Below, in pieces: positions 12,765-23,043 of a DNA stretch of 64,000 nucleotides. The position numbers and the translations under genes were made by a program. The notes under the pieces are model-generated. The model saw only the letters and a list, made by a program, of their open reading frames with translations. It made no database searches and had not been told where the DNA came from. This stretch comes from Diorhabda sublineata (lineage: Eukaryota; Arthropoda; Insecta; Coleoptera; Chrysomelidae). Position 1 is the first letter of the stretch; every line of letters begins with the position of its first letter. Location: positions 12,415,805 through 12,479,804 of the forward strand of contig NC_079484.1 of the NCBI RefSeq assembly GCF_026230105.1, read 5' to 3'.

Positions 12765-13768
12765 CATAGAGATATTACCAATAGAGTAGGCATGCCTACA
12801 AGTGAGAGCGTCTTGTGAATGAAAAGTGAAAGAGAATTATTTATATATTTCTATCTCTTTCTTTTGTTGCGTACTGCGCATGCGTGTCTCTGATTCAACG
12901 GTAAAGTGCGTACGTAACCTGTACGTCTATAAATAAATATTATATTTGCTCAATGTAAATAAAGTCTAAAGTCTGAGCGTGATGAGCGTGAAATTTTATT
13001 GAAAAGCCGGAAGTAATATTAGTATACGTACTTTTATGTAATTATACTAATTTATTAATAAATAATTGTTAAATACAGTGTTTTATTTAATTCTAATTGG
13101 GTTTTGGTCCTTCAGAGTATTCCATTTTGTTTAGGTACTGATAAACTGAATTTATTCTTCAAATTACGTGCACAACTGATAAATAATGTTGCCTTAATGG
13201 AATGCATTAAAAAATTTTGATTGATACAATAGGACTAAATTTTAAGTTTAAATATAATTAATTAGCATTGAAAAATTAATTTCACAAATAAAAGAATACT
13301 AAAAATTCTCTCAAAACAATATTCCTATAAATATATTAGCATAAAAAAAATTTTAAAAAAATTGCATTTGCGGGAATCGAACCGAAAAAACCAAAATCTA
13401 AATGCTGAGATCTTGACACCTCGGCCACCGTGCCTTTATTGATATACATAGAAGTACTTCAAAAACTTGTGGGCTGAGAGGCTTAGTCTAATGATTTGTA
13501 AATTAGCTCAACTTATTTTTATTGAATATTACTTGGGAAATAATGATTGTTTTCATTGCACTAGATTTCGTTTATCAACAGTATTGCAGGAAAGATCTTA
13601 TTCTGTTTCAATTCTTGTTCCGACACGAAATCTAATCAACGCGCATGCGCCATTAAACAGAGACAGCAATACATAAATTATTCTCTCTCTCTCTCTTTCT
13701 ATCAGCCAGACGCTCCCACTTGTATGGGCGCCTATAGCATGCTTACTCTATCTAATATAATATTTCTA
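12765..13768. mobile_element. 1.0-kb long-TIR non-autonomous element nested in the transposon
   Basis: The first and last ~120 bp are inverted repeats of one another: left blocks AGAGTAGGCATGCC, ACAAGTGAGAGCGTCTT, AGAGAATTATTTAT and TGCGCATGCGTG recur in the same order on the reverse strand at the right end (13768 back to about 13635). The 10-mer AGGACAAAAC is found on both sides (12755-12764 and 13769-13778). No coding capacity recognised. Long TIRs with a 9-11 bp duplication are typical of Mutator-like elements; this assignment is inference. A tRNA-like segment lies inside. Confidence 0.8.
13364..13434 (-). pseudogene. tRNA-like sequence
   Basis: On the minus strand the order is GGCACGG, box A-like TGGCCGAGGTG, an anticodon-arm-like part with TTTAGAT, then box B-like GGTTCGATTCC and CGC. 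Spacing (71 nt) and both internal promoter boxes match a tRNA, with a Leu/Ser-like D arm, but the 5' and 3' ends do not pair into a 7-bp acceptor stem. It is therefore a tRNA-derived relic rather than a working gene, sitting within a mobile element. Confidence 0.5.
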
Positions 13769-13947
13769 AGGACAAAACACGTTTTTTTCTAAACTTTAAG
13801 GCTCGGTCGGCACTGGTTGCTATTATGCTAGATTGATAAAATTTTATATTTGAGTATCTTATAGCGTTAGTGGAAAATGTAGAGGGTATGCATATCGAAA
13901 TTCAAAAAAATTTTTTTTTGTTGTATAAGGGACAACCTATTGTCTAT

Positions 13948-14588
13948 ATTTCAGCTCTTGAGAAAATTAATAAATATATGAAGTTCTCTGTCTGCCATTT
14001 TTAAGGAAAACTGTTTTATAGCGGTTCAATCAAATTCATCAAACTTGTGACTAGTGCGCACATAACTTTTTATTTCTGCATAGTAGTTTTGAAAAAATCT
14101 AGTAACTAAAGTAATAAAATCAATGCTAGATGCTCCGATAGACCAAAAACCACAGGCGATAAAGTCGAACCAAAGTGATGGCCATTGTATTGCCTCTCTT
14201 CTAATAACCCATTTAGATAGAAATCTTTTATTTTACCATTGTTTATGTGGAAGAAAGTAATATGAAGCTCCATAATGTTAGAAATGGTGAATAAGATTTT
14301 GTTTATTATTAATTTATTTATCTTTTTCTTGCAGCAAGGGAACAATACTATGTATCTTCACTATTTTGGTGGATATTAGAAGTATAAATATTATTAGCTA
14401 TATAGTACGACTTTGAGTCATTAGAATAATATCACAGTGTTTTTATACTTGAACTTCTTTACAATTTTCCCCATATTTCTAGAGAAGAAAAAGTGTAGTA
14501 GGTAGTAATTTTTAAAATTTTGCTATATAATTTTTTAAATTATTTTTCGAGATTTTAGTCAATTCCCATACCCTTCAAGAGTTATACT
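13948..14588. other. No recognisable feature
   Basis: AT-rich. A minus-strand frame of 79 codons (14106-14345) has no recognised motif. Confidence 0.45.
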
Positions 14589-14680
14589 AAGTTGGAATTT
14601 CTGGAACCGTTGGTGATATTCATACCGACCACTCTGCTTACACAACCACTACTCCATCACGGTCTAATTACACCAAATGA
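14589..14680 (+). repeat. Left-end fragment of the short 221-bp repeat family
   Basis: ctaagttggaatttctgg followed by aaccgttggtgatattcata and a caaccactac end matches 17312-17380 almost base for base, but no right-hand part follows. It stands just before the transposase relic at 14712. Confidence 0.75.
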
Positions 14681-14711
14681 ATGAAAAACTTATTATTTTA
14701 AATGTACACGA

Positions 14712-15910
14712 TTGTATAAAATACGATCACCCGAAATTTCCTGTGCAAGAAACTGTCGACCGATGTTCACGAATGATGGAGTTGGAAACTCCACCGTTTT
14801 TAAATTATTGCGATGGAGAAAGATAGCAGGCCAAGTAGAACCTCCCAAGAAAAGTCCGGACAGACAAGTAAAAGTCGATGATGAAGATACCAAAAGTTTA
14901 ATTAGAAGAAAAGTTCACTCTTTTTATTTAAAAAAAGAAATACCAACCCTAGATAAGATTTTAATGGAGCTTAGCCAGGATGACAGTATTCCGTTGATAA
15001 TTAAAAAACTTTTATGGACCACTTTGAGAAAGATGGATTTTGCCTGGGAAAAGCATACCCGTAAATTGTTTGCTGGCGATGAAAATACTTAAGAAGTATA
15101 AAGCAGTACAGAACAGAGCAGAAGAAAATATTTTATCTTGATGAAACGTGGATTAATAAAGGTTATACAGTACCAAAAATGTGGCAAGACAAAAATATAA
15201 CCAGTGCTCCCCAAGCTTTCATGGAAGGGTATTAAGTTGCCTCCTTCAGGTAAAGGTAAATAATCGTCCATATTGGAAGCGAAGAGGGATTTTTAAAAGA
15301 AGGTTTGCTAACCTTTCAGTCGTGCCATACAGGAGATTACCACGACATGGATTCGGATGTTTTTGTAGACTATTTTGGTGGAATGATAAAATATCTTCCG
15401 GCTGATTCAGTAGTAGTTATGAATAACGCAAGTTATCATTCTCGGCGCATAGAGAAGACTCCAACTTCATATTGAAGAAAACAAGAATTTATTGACTGGT
15501 TAACCACCAAAAGTATTGAGTTTAAGGATAATTTGATAAAAAAAAACTATTAGCTACAGCAAATTTACACAAACATCGTTTTATGAAATACGCCGTGGAA
15601 GATATAGCAGAAAAACATAGTGTAACTTTGCTGCGCACACCGCCACATCATTGCGAACTAAATCCTATAGAACTTAGATGGGCGTAAGTGAAAAGATTAA
15701 CCCATTAACGAGGTGAACTGGCGAAAATCAGTCCAGCATGTCATTAAAGAAGAGGAGAAAATGTGGGATCTTGACTACTTGATCGATCGGACCGTCGACA
15801 CGTTAATTATAACGTCAAGAGGAGATGACAGTTCCTCAGATGACGAAGAATATTATGATTTCTCATCTTTTAATTTCTGTATAATGTATTTTTTGTACAA
15901 TGTCCAATAA
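14712..15910 (+). pseudogene. IS630/Tc1/mariner-type transposase, long D-E spacing, dead
   Basis: N-terminal part (14712-15092) is an open basic frame with a putative DNA-binding region. The catalytic core follows in shifting frames: YLDETWINKG (first Asp codon at 15140), VVMNNASYHS (the family Asp is Asn here, codon at 15422) and PHHCELNPIEL (Glu codon at 15670). The distance from the second acidic position to Glu is about 82 codons, far above the usual 34, as I recall for the DD82E (Sailor) group. The C-terminal tail at 15713-15910 is acidic (DDSSSDDEE). Stops at several points and the D-to-N change show that it is inactive. Confidence 0.8.
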
Positions 15911-15919
15911 AAAATAAGT

Positions 15920-16195
15920 GTACCTAATACTATGCAGATAATGCCTAATTTTTATTCTGTTAAAATAAAATTCTTTCCTTTTTACGAGTATCCTACCGGC
16001 ACGCCTTTGGCACAATATTTTTAGTGTTTGTGAATGGATAACAATAGGATAAACCCATAAATTGACCCCAATACGGCTGGTACTACTTGCACTTGATAAA
16101 AAGAAAGAATTTCACAATGAAATCAATGCCAAACTATGAATTAGATTTTATTCCTCTGTACCTTTCTGAAATAAACTATAACACAGAATACTCTG
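15920..16195 (+). repeat. Repeat R1, copy 1 (3' flank of the transposase relic)
   Basis: About 270 bp match, in reverse orientation, bases 48765-49040 at roughly 80 percent by eye; shared blocks include tcctttttacgagtatc, gtgtttgtgaatggataaca, aaagaatttcacaatgaaat and ctttctgaaataaactata. Its position directly after the transposase stop suggests it is the 3' end of that transposon. Confidence 0.75.
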
Positions 16196-17309
16196 GAAAG
16201 TGTTTGTTGAAACTTTAAAAGTAGCACTTCTCTGGTTTTCCAGAATTTACTTTTATTTTAATATAAAACACCTTCACAATAAAACTAAGTTATTGTATAG
16301 TGTTCATCCTAACGTACCTATAATGGAATATTTATTTGTTGAAAAAATTACAAATTATTTTTCAACACCTACACTTTTTGCAGTTCTATATATACTCTTT
16401 ATTCTAATGGTACTTCACTTTTTCATGTAGACTGTTTATTTACTTTCTTCCCATTAGCGCCTTCAAGTGTTCGTGTTATTACTTCTTCTGGAGTTCGAAG
16501 AACCTCTATTTATCCGGTATTTATGAATGAAAACCAGCTGCCTCTAACCTGTTAAATTCACTCTTATAAGGAGCAACTTTTCTTTAATACAATAAAACGT
16601 AAAAGTACCAATTTTGATGAGGAAATTGTGAAATTAAAAGTTATACAAAATCAAAAACCTTGGTTAAACTTCAATTTACTTACTTGACTCACCTAATTAC
16701 GAAGAATGAGAACAGAGTGGGCTTAGAGCTGGAAAATGCAACATGCTCTCTTCAAAGCAGTTGAAAGACAAGTGAACAGAAAGAAATATACCTTTATTCC
16801 TAATGATGATACGATAACATTCCAATATCAAAATTATGGGAGGCTCTTTAACATAACAACATTAACCATACTCTCACAAAGGCTAACAAGAACTCAGATA
16901 AAGATATAAAGTCTACAGTAAGAGACGGAAATAGAGTATCGTTATCGTTCACAGTCAACAAAGGCCTGCATCTCACTTTCAAAATATATGTTTCAAAAGC
17001 TCAACAACTTGGCAGAAGAAATGCAAAACAATGAAGATCCAAATCGACGACACCTGCTTATATACCATTCATCATATGATCAGGTAATGTGTGTAAACGA
17101 TAGAGATTAAAGGTAGTATACGGAAAATGGGGATTGCAGATGAACGTAGAAAAATTACAGTACTTAAGTATAGGAGAGGATACAACCGGCATACAACTAG
17201 AAATTTTATCGGAATGTGAGAACTAGAAATATCTAGGAGTGATTATTGACAAAAATGGGAGGAATATGTGTTATAAAATGTAGAATACACAGAGCAAGAA
17301 CAATAACTA

Positions 17310-17530
17310 CCTCTAAGTTGGAATTTATGGAACCGTTGGCGATATTCATACTGAATACACTATTTACAACACCACTACATTAGCACTCAAAATTATACTG
17401 TATGACGCTCGCTTCGATAACCTAGGTAAGGTAAACCTTCAGTCCTTGAAGACGATAACTTGGTTATCGAAACGCGCATCAGACGGTGTACTGTGAGTGT
17501 AGGAGTGGTGTAAACAGTGTACTCAGTATG
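17310..17530. mobile_element. 221-bp short inverted-repeat element with 8-bp duplication
   Basis: AATAACTA stands at 17302-17309 and again at 17531-17538; removing the insert and one copy restores the LINE reading frame across the site. The right end (reverse complement CATACTGAGTACACTGTTTA) is an inverted repeat of CATACTGAATACACTATTTA at 17347, so the left end carries an extra 37 bp outside the repeat. The centre is a palindrome (17404-17480). Other copies: 14589-14680 and 9175-9340. An offset inverted end of 30-40 bp is reminiscent of Penelope-like insertions; that link is inference. Confidence 0.75.
17404..17480 (+). other. Palindrome with hammerhead-like core
   Basis: Right arm CTTGAAGA then CGATAACTTGGTTATCG then GAAAC (17445-17474): a 7-bp stem with 3-nt loop placed between a CUGANGA-like element (first base changed, C to U) and GAAA. 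The left arm (gacgctcgcttcgataacc) is a diverged inverted copy. The arrangement resembles stem II and core of a hammerhead ribozyme, but the core is imperfect and a clear stem I is lacking. Confidence 0.3.
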
Positions 17531-17760
17531 AATAACTATCTCACTAAATGGAATTCTGTGATATACTGAAATAAGAAAACAACGAAACAAGGATGTACAA
17601 TGCAATGATTAGGATTACGTTAGTATATGGATCTGAAACGTGGAGAATAAAAGAACAACTAAAGAAAAAACTGGAAGTCAAGGAAGTGGAGGACCTGAGA
17701 AGAGCAAATGAACCTGAAGGAAGCATTTATAAAATATATTGAGGAAAATACGATCTTTAT

Positions 17761-18002
17761 TGCGAAGATACTTAAAAATAATATTTATCTATAAATAAAT
17801 ATAAAATTTTACTATTTTTATTGTAATATCAACTTCACAAGATACAATATAAGAATGGTATTTTCATGAGAGTTATTAACTTTTGAGACCTGCTGTACAA
17901 TAAACTCAAGCATATTCACTTATTATACATAGTATGAAAGTAAAAAACAGTAAGTGAATTCATATTTTCTAAAACAAATAAATTTTCAAATCAATATTCC
18001 AA
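17761..18002. other. No recognisable feature
   Basis: AT-rich spacer after the LINE relic; nothing recognised. Confidence 0.4.
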
Positions 18003-18344
18003 GTGGATTCAGATATTTACGTGTTTAATTTAGTAAACAACGGACGACACAGTGTTGAACAACGAAGGGAAAATTGTTATTCTTTGGAATTAACACGACA
18101 GCTTACTGAATATATTAGTACCCAACGCAGATTGTTGTATGCTCGAAAAACTTGTTTGTATATGTTGTCAGTGTGTAGACATTTTGAGCAGGTAATATTT
18201 TTCCGAAACAACAGTAAAAATGTTGTCAATAGTTATTTAAGATATAAAAAAACGAATATCATCGATATGAGGAACTATTATCAGTATTCAGACGGAGGCA
18301 AAACAGAAGTTTTTATCAAATATTTCTTATTTACATTTAAGTGA
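18003..18344 (+). other. Unrecognised frame of 113 codons
   Basis: Open frame beginning at a GTG, with a reasonably mixed composition in its first half (EQRRENCYSLELTRQLTEYI, then RRLLYARKTCLYML), turning AT-biased near the end. I recognise no motif. It lies 240 bp beyond a LINE relic and 220 bp before a PLE relic, so it may be another element fragment. Confidence 0.25.
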
Positions 18345-18559
18345 AAAATATGCAATATTTCGTTATTACACTTTAAATTTAAACTGTGAAGCTTCCACAT
18401 TCTCTTATAGTCCCGACAATACCTTATTATATACATAGTGAGCCACAGGAAAAAGCCTTGCTTTGCTCTAAGAGAGTCAGTGAAAACTTTGTAAATAACA
18501 CTGAATAAGAAATTAACGAACCATAACGGTTATTTTGAATATAAATACATTATCATTTA

Positions 18560-18960
18560 GCATCACTAAGCACTCCAATTGAACCACTTTATCTTCAGTT
18601 TGAAATTTTGGAAAATTTTTTTAACTATAACAATGAATAATATTTCAAAGACTTCTTTGAAATTAAAGAAACTTAACGACATGGTATTACCACAAACTTA
18701 TCTTCTCTTAGGTTTAAATGTAGTACCACATTTCAATAATATTCACATGAATATACAACACAAAAAGAGTAAACTTTTTTATAATAATAAAATATTACCA
18801 ACAAATCTTGAATGAATTGAAATTGAATAGTATGTGGATGATATCGTTTTATTCTCTCCATATGATGAAATTGATACCAGGGAATATGCATGTAATTTTC
18901 ATTCACTCGGTCGTGACGTCAAGTACCACGTCCTGGATTGATCCAAGTTATCATCGATTG
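18560..18960 (+). pseudogene. Penelope-like RT fragment
   Basis: LGLNVVPHFNNIHMNI (18705-18755) looks like decayed PLE motif A (DVVSLFTNIP-type, Asp changed to Asn), and after two stops EYVDDIVLFSP (about 18832-18864) matches motif C (YVDD). The sequence between motifs A and C is too short, indicating an internal deletion. Confidence 0.5.
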
Positions 18961-19713
18961 GTACTAACCTTATTCCAAAAACTTTAAATACTGATATAGT
19001 TCCCTATCAAAGGTACAAAATAATTGTGATTGGCGACACTTGATGAAATTTCATAGGGACATCCTTCCAATTTGTCACACTACATGCTATTATAATCACT
19101 TGCGCAGCTTTGTCAAAGTTTATTTTGTTTGCATTACCACTAGTTTCAATTTTTGATTCCATTTTGTAATCATTACAATAATACACAATTACTTATTTGT
19201 CGGTGCTCACTCAGTTCTCAAATGACACTATTGTAAGCAAGCTCGAGGGAAGCTTCATTTACTAGTGCCAATCTTCTTAGTGAGACTGGCATATTTCCAC
19301 AATGAGACACAACTTTCTTCAACTGTACTGTTACTTTTTTATCTTGATTCATAATCTTATACATAATTTTCTGTGTCTTACTTGACCTGAAATGAATTCA
19401 TGATTTCGTAGTGTCAAGATAGAAAGGTAAAAGGTGTACCTTAAGAAATCTGTATGGTTCTTCAAGTGAAAATTTTATTACTCTTGTTAATTAGGTTGGT
19501 TTGCCATCGAGAAATAGTGATATTTAGGGGGAGTCCGGGAGAGCGGAACCGGTTTTGACATAAACCATCATATTTTCTTATTCATCGGGTTTAGAGATTC
19601 TCTTACAGATTTCTTTTATAATCAATTTGCTTTAGTATTTCAAGCAAAAAAAAAACAAAAAAATAACAGATTTTCTTAAAATTTGTAATAAAATTTTAGA
19701 AAAATAAACAAAA
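18961..19713. other. No recognisable feature
   Basis: Nothing recognised; includes a run of adenines at 19646-19662. Confidence 0.4.
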
Positions 19714-20004
19714 CTAAATCGGTAAAATTTTAAAGTAAACATTGGAGGAACTATCATCGCAATCAGATTCAGATTCGCTGTCATTTTTCTTATTTTTACT
19801 CTCTATTTTGGTTTTCTTTGGTTTGGTTTTGTTATGGACGCATGGAGTTTTCCGATCTTTGCCAATTTTCTTAAATCTGCTTAAGATCTTTGTATGAATG
19901 CTTGAGACACTATCGTCGTAATAAATCCAGGAATATTGTAAATTGTTATAGTCTGGCCTGGATGGATTAACATCCAATTGTTCCGTCCATAGAAACGAGC
20001 ACAA
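19714..20004 (-). other. Unrecognised frame with charged, Ser/Asp-rich end
   Basis: A 96-codon minus-strand frame: a mixed N-terminal half (YNNLQYSWIYYDDSVSSIH) then lysine-rich, then KKNDSESESDCDDSSS. Such acidic/serine tails occur in transposases and in nuclear proteins. It stops where a PLE fragment starts on the other strand. No family recognised. Confidence 0.3.
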
Positions 20005-20760
20005 TAAAATTTCAATTGACTGGTATAGGAAACCAATAAGTTCCGGAACATATATCGATTATCTTTCGCATCACCCACGTATTACTAAAATTAATTAAAA
20101 ATTTTTTATTTCATTCACTTAACAATACTGTAGAAACTTTTATATGAAATTTCATATCTTTTATATCTATTTAAACAAATTCTATAGAATATTTCTGACA
20201 GTGACATTAGACGAAGTAAATGAAACTAATTGTAACGATAATATCCTTCCTATTTATACTTCACTAAAATATTACATATTACTTTTCAACTTTCTGGAAT
20301 CTAATAGGTATAATAAAGAACAGCTCAAAATCATTATATTTTTGTGATATCAAAGTTAGAACGTTAACTAATTATCTATAATATTTATTTAACTACAATA
20401 GTTTATAAAATTCTTTGATTAAATTGCAACAAAAAATATATGGCTTAATCTAAAAGGTCTCTTACCAATCGGATTATATTTCCTAAAAGTGGAGAAAAAT
20501 TACCCTAGCATATGCGTATTCTATAAAGGTAATTCTTAGGATTATTATTCTACCAAAATATTAACAGTGATAATAATAACTGCAAAAAACCTCAATTTTT
20601 GAAAATAATATAGATTGCCCAAAATTATTAGGGTATTAATACATTAAATCGATTTATCTATGCATGTCTCCAGATTTTGAAAAAACAAATTCTATCAAAA
20701 GTAAATTTTGTATTTTGCAAACGAAATTTTTAACTATAGTGTTTACAAATATAAAGATAA
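20005..20760 (+). mobile_element. Penelope-like element copy C, decayed
   Basis: Opens with the same segment as copies B and D (DWYRKPISSG near 20019-20048, then the HHPR stretch), and ends at 20590-20760 with the family's 3' end (agattgcccaaaattatta and gattttgaaaaaacaaattc, compare 1053-1150). The middle is highly diverged, with RIFLTVTLDEVNETNCND visible near 20190. Confidence 0.65.
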
Positions 20761-22588
20761 TTACACTGCAATTGGGGGAAATCTGAAACGGTCTGTTAAG
20801 CGAAATCATTGCTCTAATAGTTCGATGTCAAAGTCGATGAGTGTGTAGAAGGGCGAGATTATGATAAATCCCTTTTCCGGTCAGTTTTTTAACCGTATCG
20901 ATCACTTCCTGTTTTTGTTCCCCTAACATGAGGCTTGTGTGAAGTGTAACGAATGTTCTATACCTGTTTGAATATTTGTTATATCTAATTAATATCTGTT
21001 CCACCACACATTATTGGATTAAAAAATTTTATATTTAATTTGAATGTATTATTTTAATGCCCTTTTATTAGCCTTATAAGTATGTACGTATGTAATGGAA
21101 TCTTTGAACTCGTTCGAGCACTTCTCAACGATTAATTCGAAATTGTTCACACTATCAAGGCCCAATGACATTTGTATGATTTAATAAATTCGCACCATTA
21201 TCCATGGCAACATTCTTTGTACATTATATCAATGAATGCGTGAATCATAAAAATTAAATCTTTTTGTGCTCGTAAATAATTATAACTTCGGTGCTTCGTT
21301 TAGATCTAGGTTAATCTGTTGATCAATATAAGTTAAACTTTATCAATATCAAAATTCGACATATTCCGCTATTTGTGAAAAAGAAAGCGAAAAAGAATGA
21401 AAAAGTATAATAAATAAAAAATATATTATGCACGATATTACTTGGATCGTGTTAGGATCAGTTTCATTTCTGTTCAGTACTATTAAATAGATTTATTAAT
21501 CTTTCAGACTCTCTCCACGAAAAAGAAATCCTCACATATTATTTCAGATTCAGTTTCCTTATTCATCATCTGAAAGGGGTCTTGGTGAAAATATGTTTAT
21601 CCTCTCTTGTCAAATTTTCGCTTCCTAATTCCATAATTGGTAAGATTCTGTCTAGGTGTTCATTACATGGTAATTTTCTTTTCAGCATTGCTTTCCCTGT
21701 TCTCCTGTCATTGAAAAAATGTTCTCGCTCGCTTCAAGTGCTGGTGATCAAAAAGAGGATTAATTTTTCCAGTAATAACCCCGTAACAGAGCTTTGTCAG
21801 ATTTTAGGTGCATCACATGAATTTGAATGAACATATTACTTATTAGAACAGTTATACAAAGAATTCAAGAATACAATTCGGGTTTCAATTAATAGGTCTG
21901 ATAGATAATTTGGTAGAATGACTTCTTATGAATGTCAAAGTAGTGGATTTCAGTCTTTAAATGTGGTAAATATCGTATATAGCATGTTTTTTATATTTAT
22001 TTTTTCTAGTTACCCACAATACTTCTGTCGATGATAATGGTAATATCTAATCATATGAGAAAGGTAGTCAACCTTTACTATTAAAAACAAATATGTCATT
22101 TACTTTACTACATTATTCATTCACGCAGTTATTTTTCAGTCATTATTATTCCTACCAATCATTCCCTTTTTATGACGACAATGTAAAATATTTTACTCTA
22201 GGTGTGTATGAAGTGAACCACCGTAGGTGCATTGTTATTTATAGAATTTATGCTAAGCTTGGAAAGTACATACTTGTTCACCTTCGAAAACAAAAGAAAT
22301 TAATGAGAATGGTGAATAAAACTTCTAATGAATGTCATTTTTTTCAGTAAATTAAGCGAAATGAAACTTATTGGATTTGATTACAGTCGCCAAAAAACAT
22401 AAATTTTAGTATAGTAAGGTCTACTTTCTGTTCAGTATGTCAGATTTAATTTAATGATTGAAATAAACAAATTTCCTTGAAGGTAAAATATTTTATATTC
22501 CCATTTAGATTCACCATACTCCTAAATTAATGATCAAAAATTGAATTATATTTATATTCCTCGATAAAATCAGAAGTGAGAACTTTTT

Positions 22589-22592
<4 letters not shown>
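20761..22592. other. No recognisable feature
   Basis: AT-rich; frames at 21582-21830 and 22093-22350 lack recognised motifs and are probably chance. Confidence 0.45.

Positions 22593-22643
<51 letters not shown>
22593..22643. repeat. (TA)n microsatellite
   Basis: About 51 bp of pure AT repeat immediately left of the mariner-like element. Confidence 0.98.
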
Positions 22644-22646
<3 letters not shown>

Positions 22647-23037
22647 TGCTTTTCAGATAAAAGTATCCACCTTTAATAACTTTTGTAATACTGGTATTTA
22701 GAAAAAATCCAAAAACACGTCAATTTATGTTGGAAGGGGCAAGCATTATGGCTTATTTAAACTTACTGGAAAAGCCACCCCCTCACCCCTAGCAGCATCC
22801 CCTTTATTTTTTTAAATTACTTTTCATATTTTTTATGTAAAATTTGGATACTCCTCTTTGAGCTGGTTTCAAAAATGTATAATACTTGTAGGTTAAAGTG
22901 GTTAGTTTATGAGATAAACAATTTTTCTTTTAAGAGCACAAATTTTACTTATTATTTACTTTCACCTTATTTGCCTGTACTAAAATGGGTTGTACAACAG
23001 TTCAAACTCTTTAATCTTTTTAACTGTGCTATTTATT
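22644..23037 (+). repeat. Left terminal inverted repeat
   Basis: 394 bp; begins CAGTGCTTTTCAG and ends gctatttatt; pairs with 24246-24639. Contains a C-rich segment (ccaccccctcacccctag, 22776-22793). Confidence 0.93.
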
Positions 23038-23043
23038 ATGAAG

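Larger units (their letters stand above)
10206..13939 (+). mobile_element. DNA transposon with 8-bp target duplication, carrying a nested insertion
   Basis: Left end TAGGGTATCCCTTAAA (10206) pairs with the reverse complement of the right end, TAGGTTGTCCCTTATA (ending 13939): 13 of 16 bases. Both ends are bordered by the identical 8-mer TTGTCTAT (10198-10205 and 13940-13947). A subterminal GTCGGCAC is also inverted (about 10327 and 13808). The element carries one broken plus-strand transposase-like gene (10447 to about 12620) and a 1,004-bp nested insertion (12765-13768), so the original unit was about 2.7 kb. An 8-bp duplication fits hAT or P type elements; family assignment by protein is uncertain. 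Confidence 0.8.
16500..17760 (+). pseudogene. LINE reverse transcriptase relic (RTE-like), interrupted
   Basis: Plus-strand pieces include TVNKG near 16955 (RT 'V.QG' motif region), KVVYGKWGLQMNVEKLQYLSIG at 17110-17165, KYLGVIIDKNG at 17228-17260 and, after an insertion, RMYNAMIRITLVYGSETW at 17587-17640. This is the order of palm and thumb blocks in RTE-type non-LTR RTs. The Y-A-D-D-like site is replaced (near 17090: VNDRD). A 221-bp element with an 8-bp duplication (17310-17530) splits it. Confidence 0.7.
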
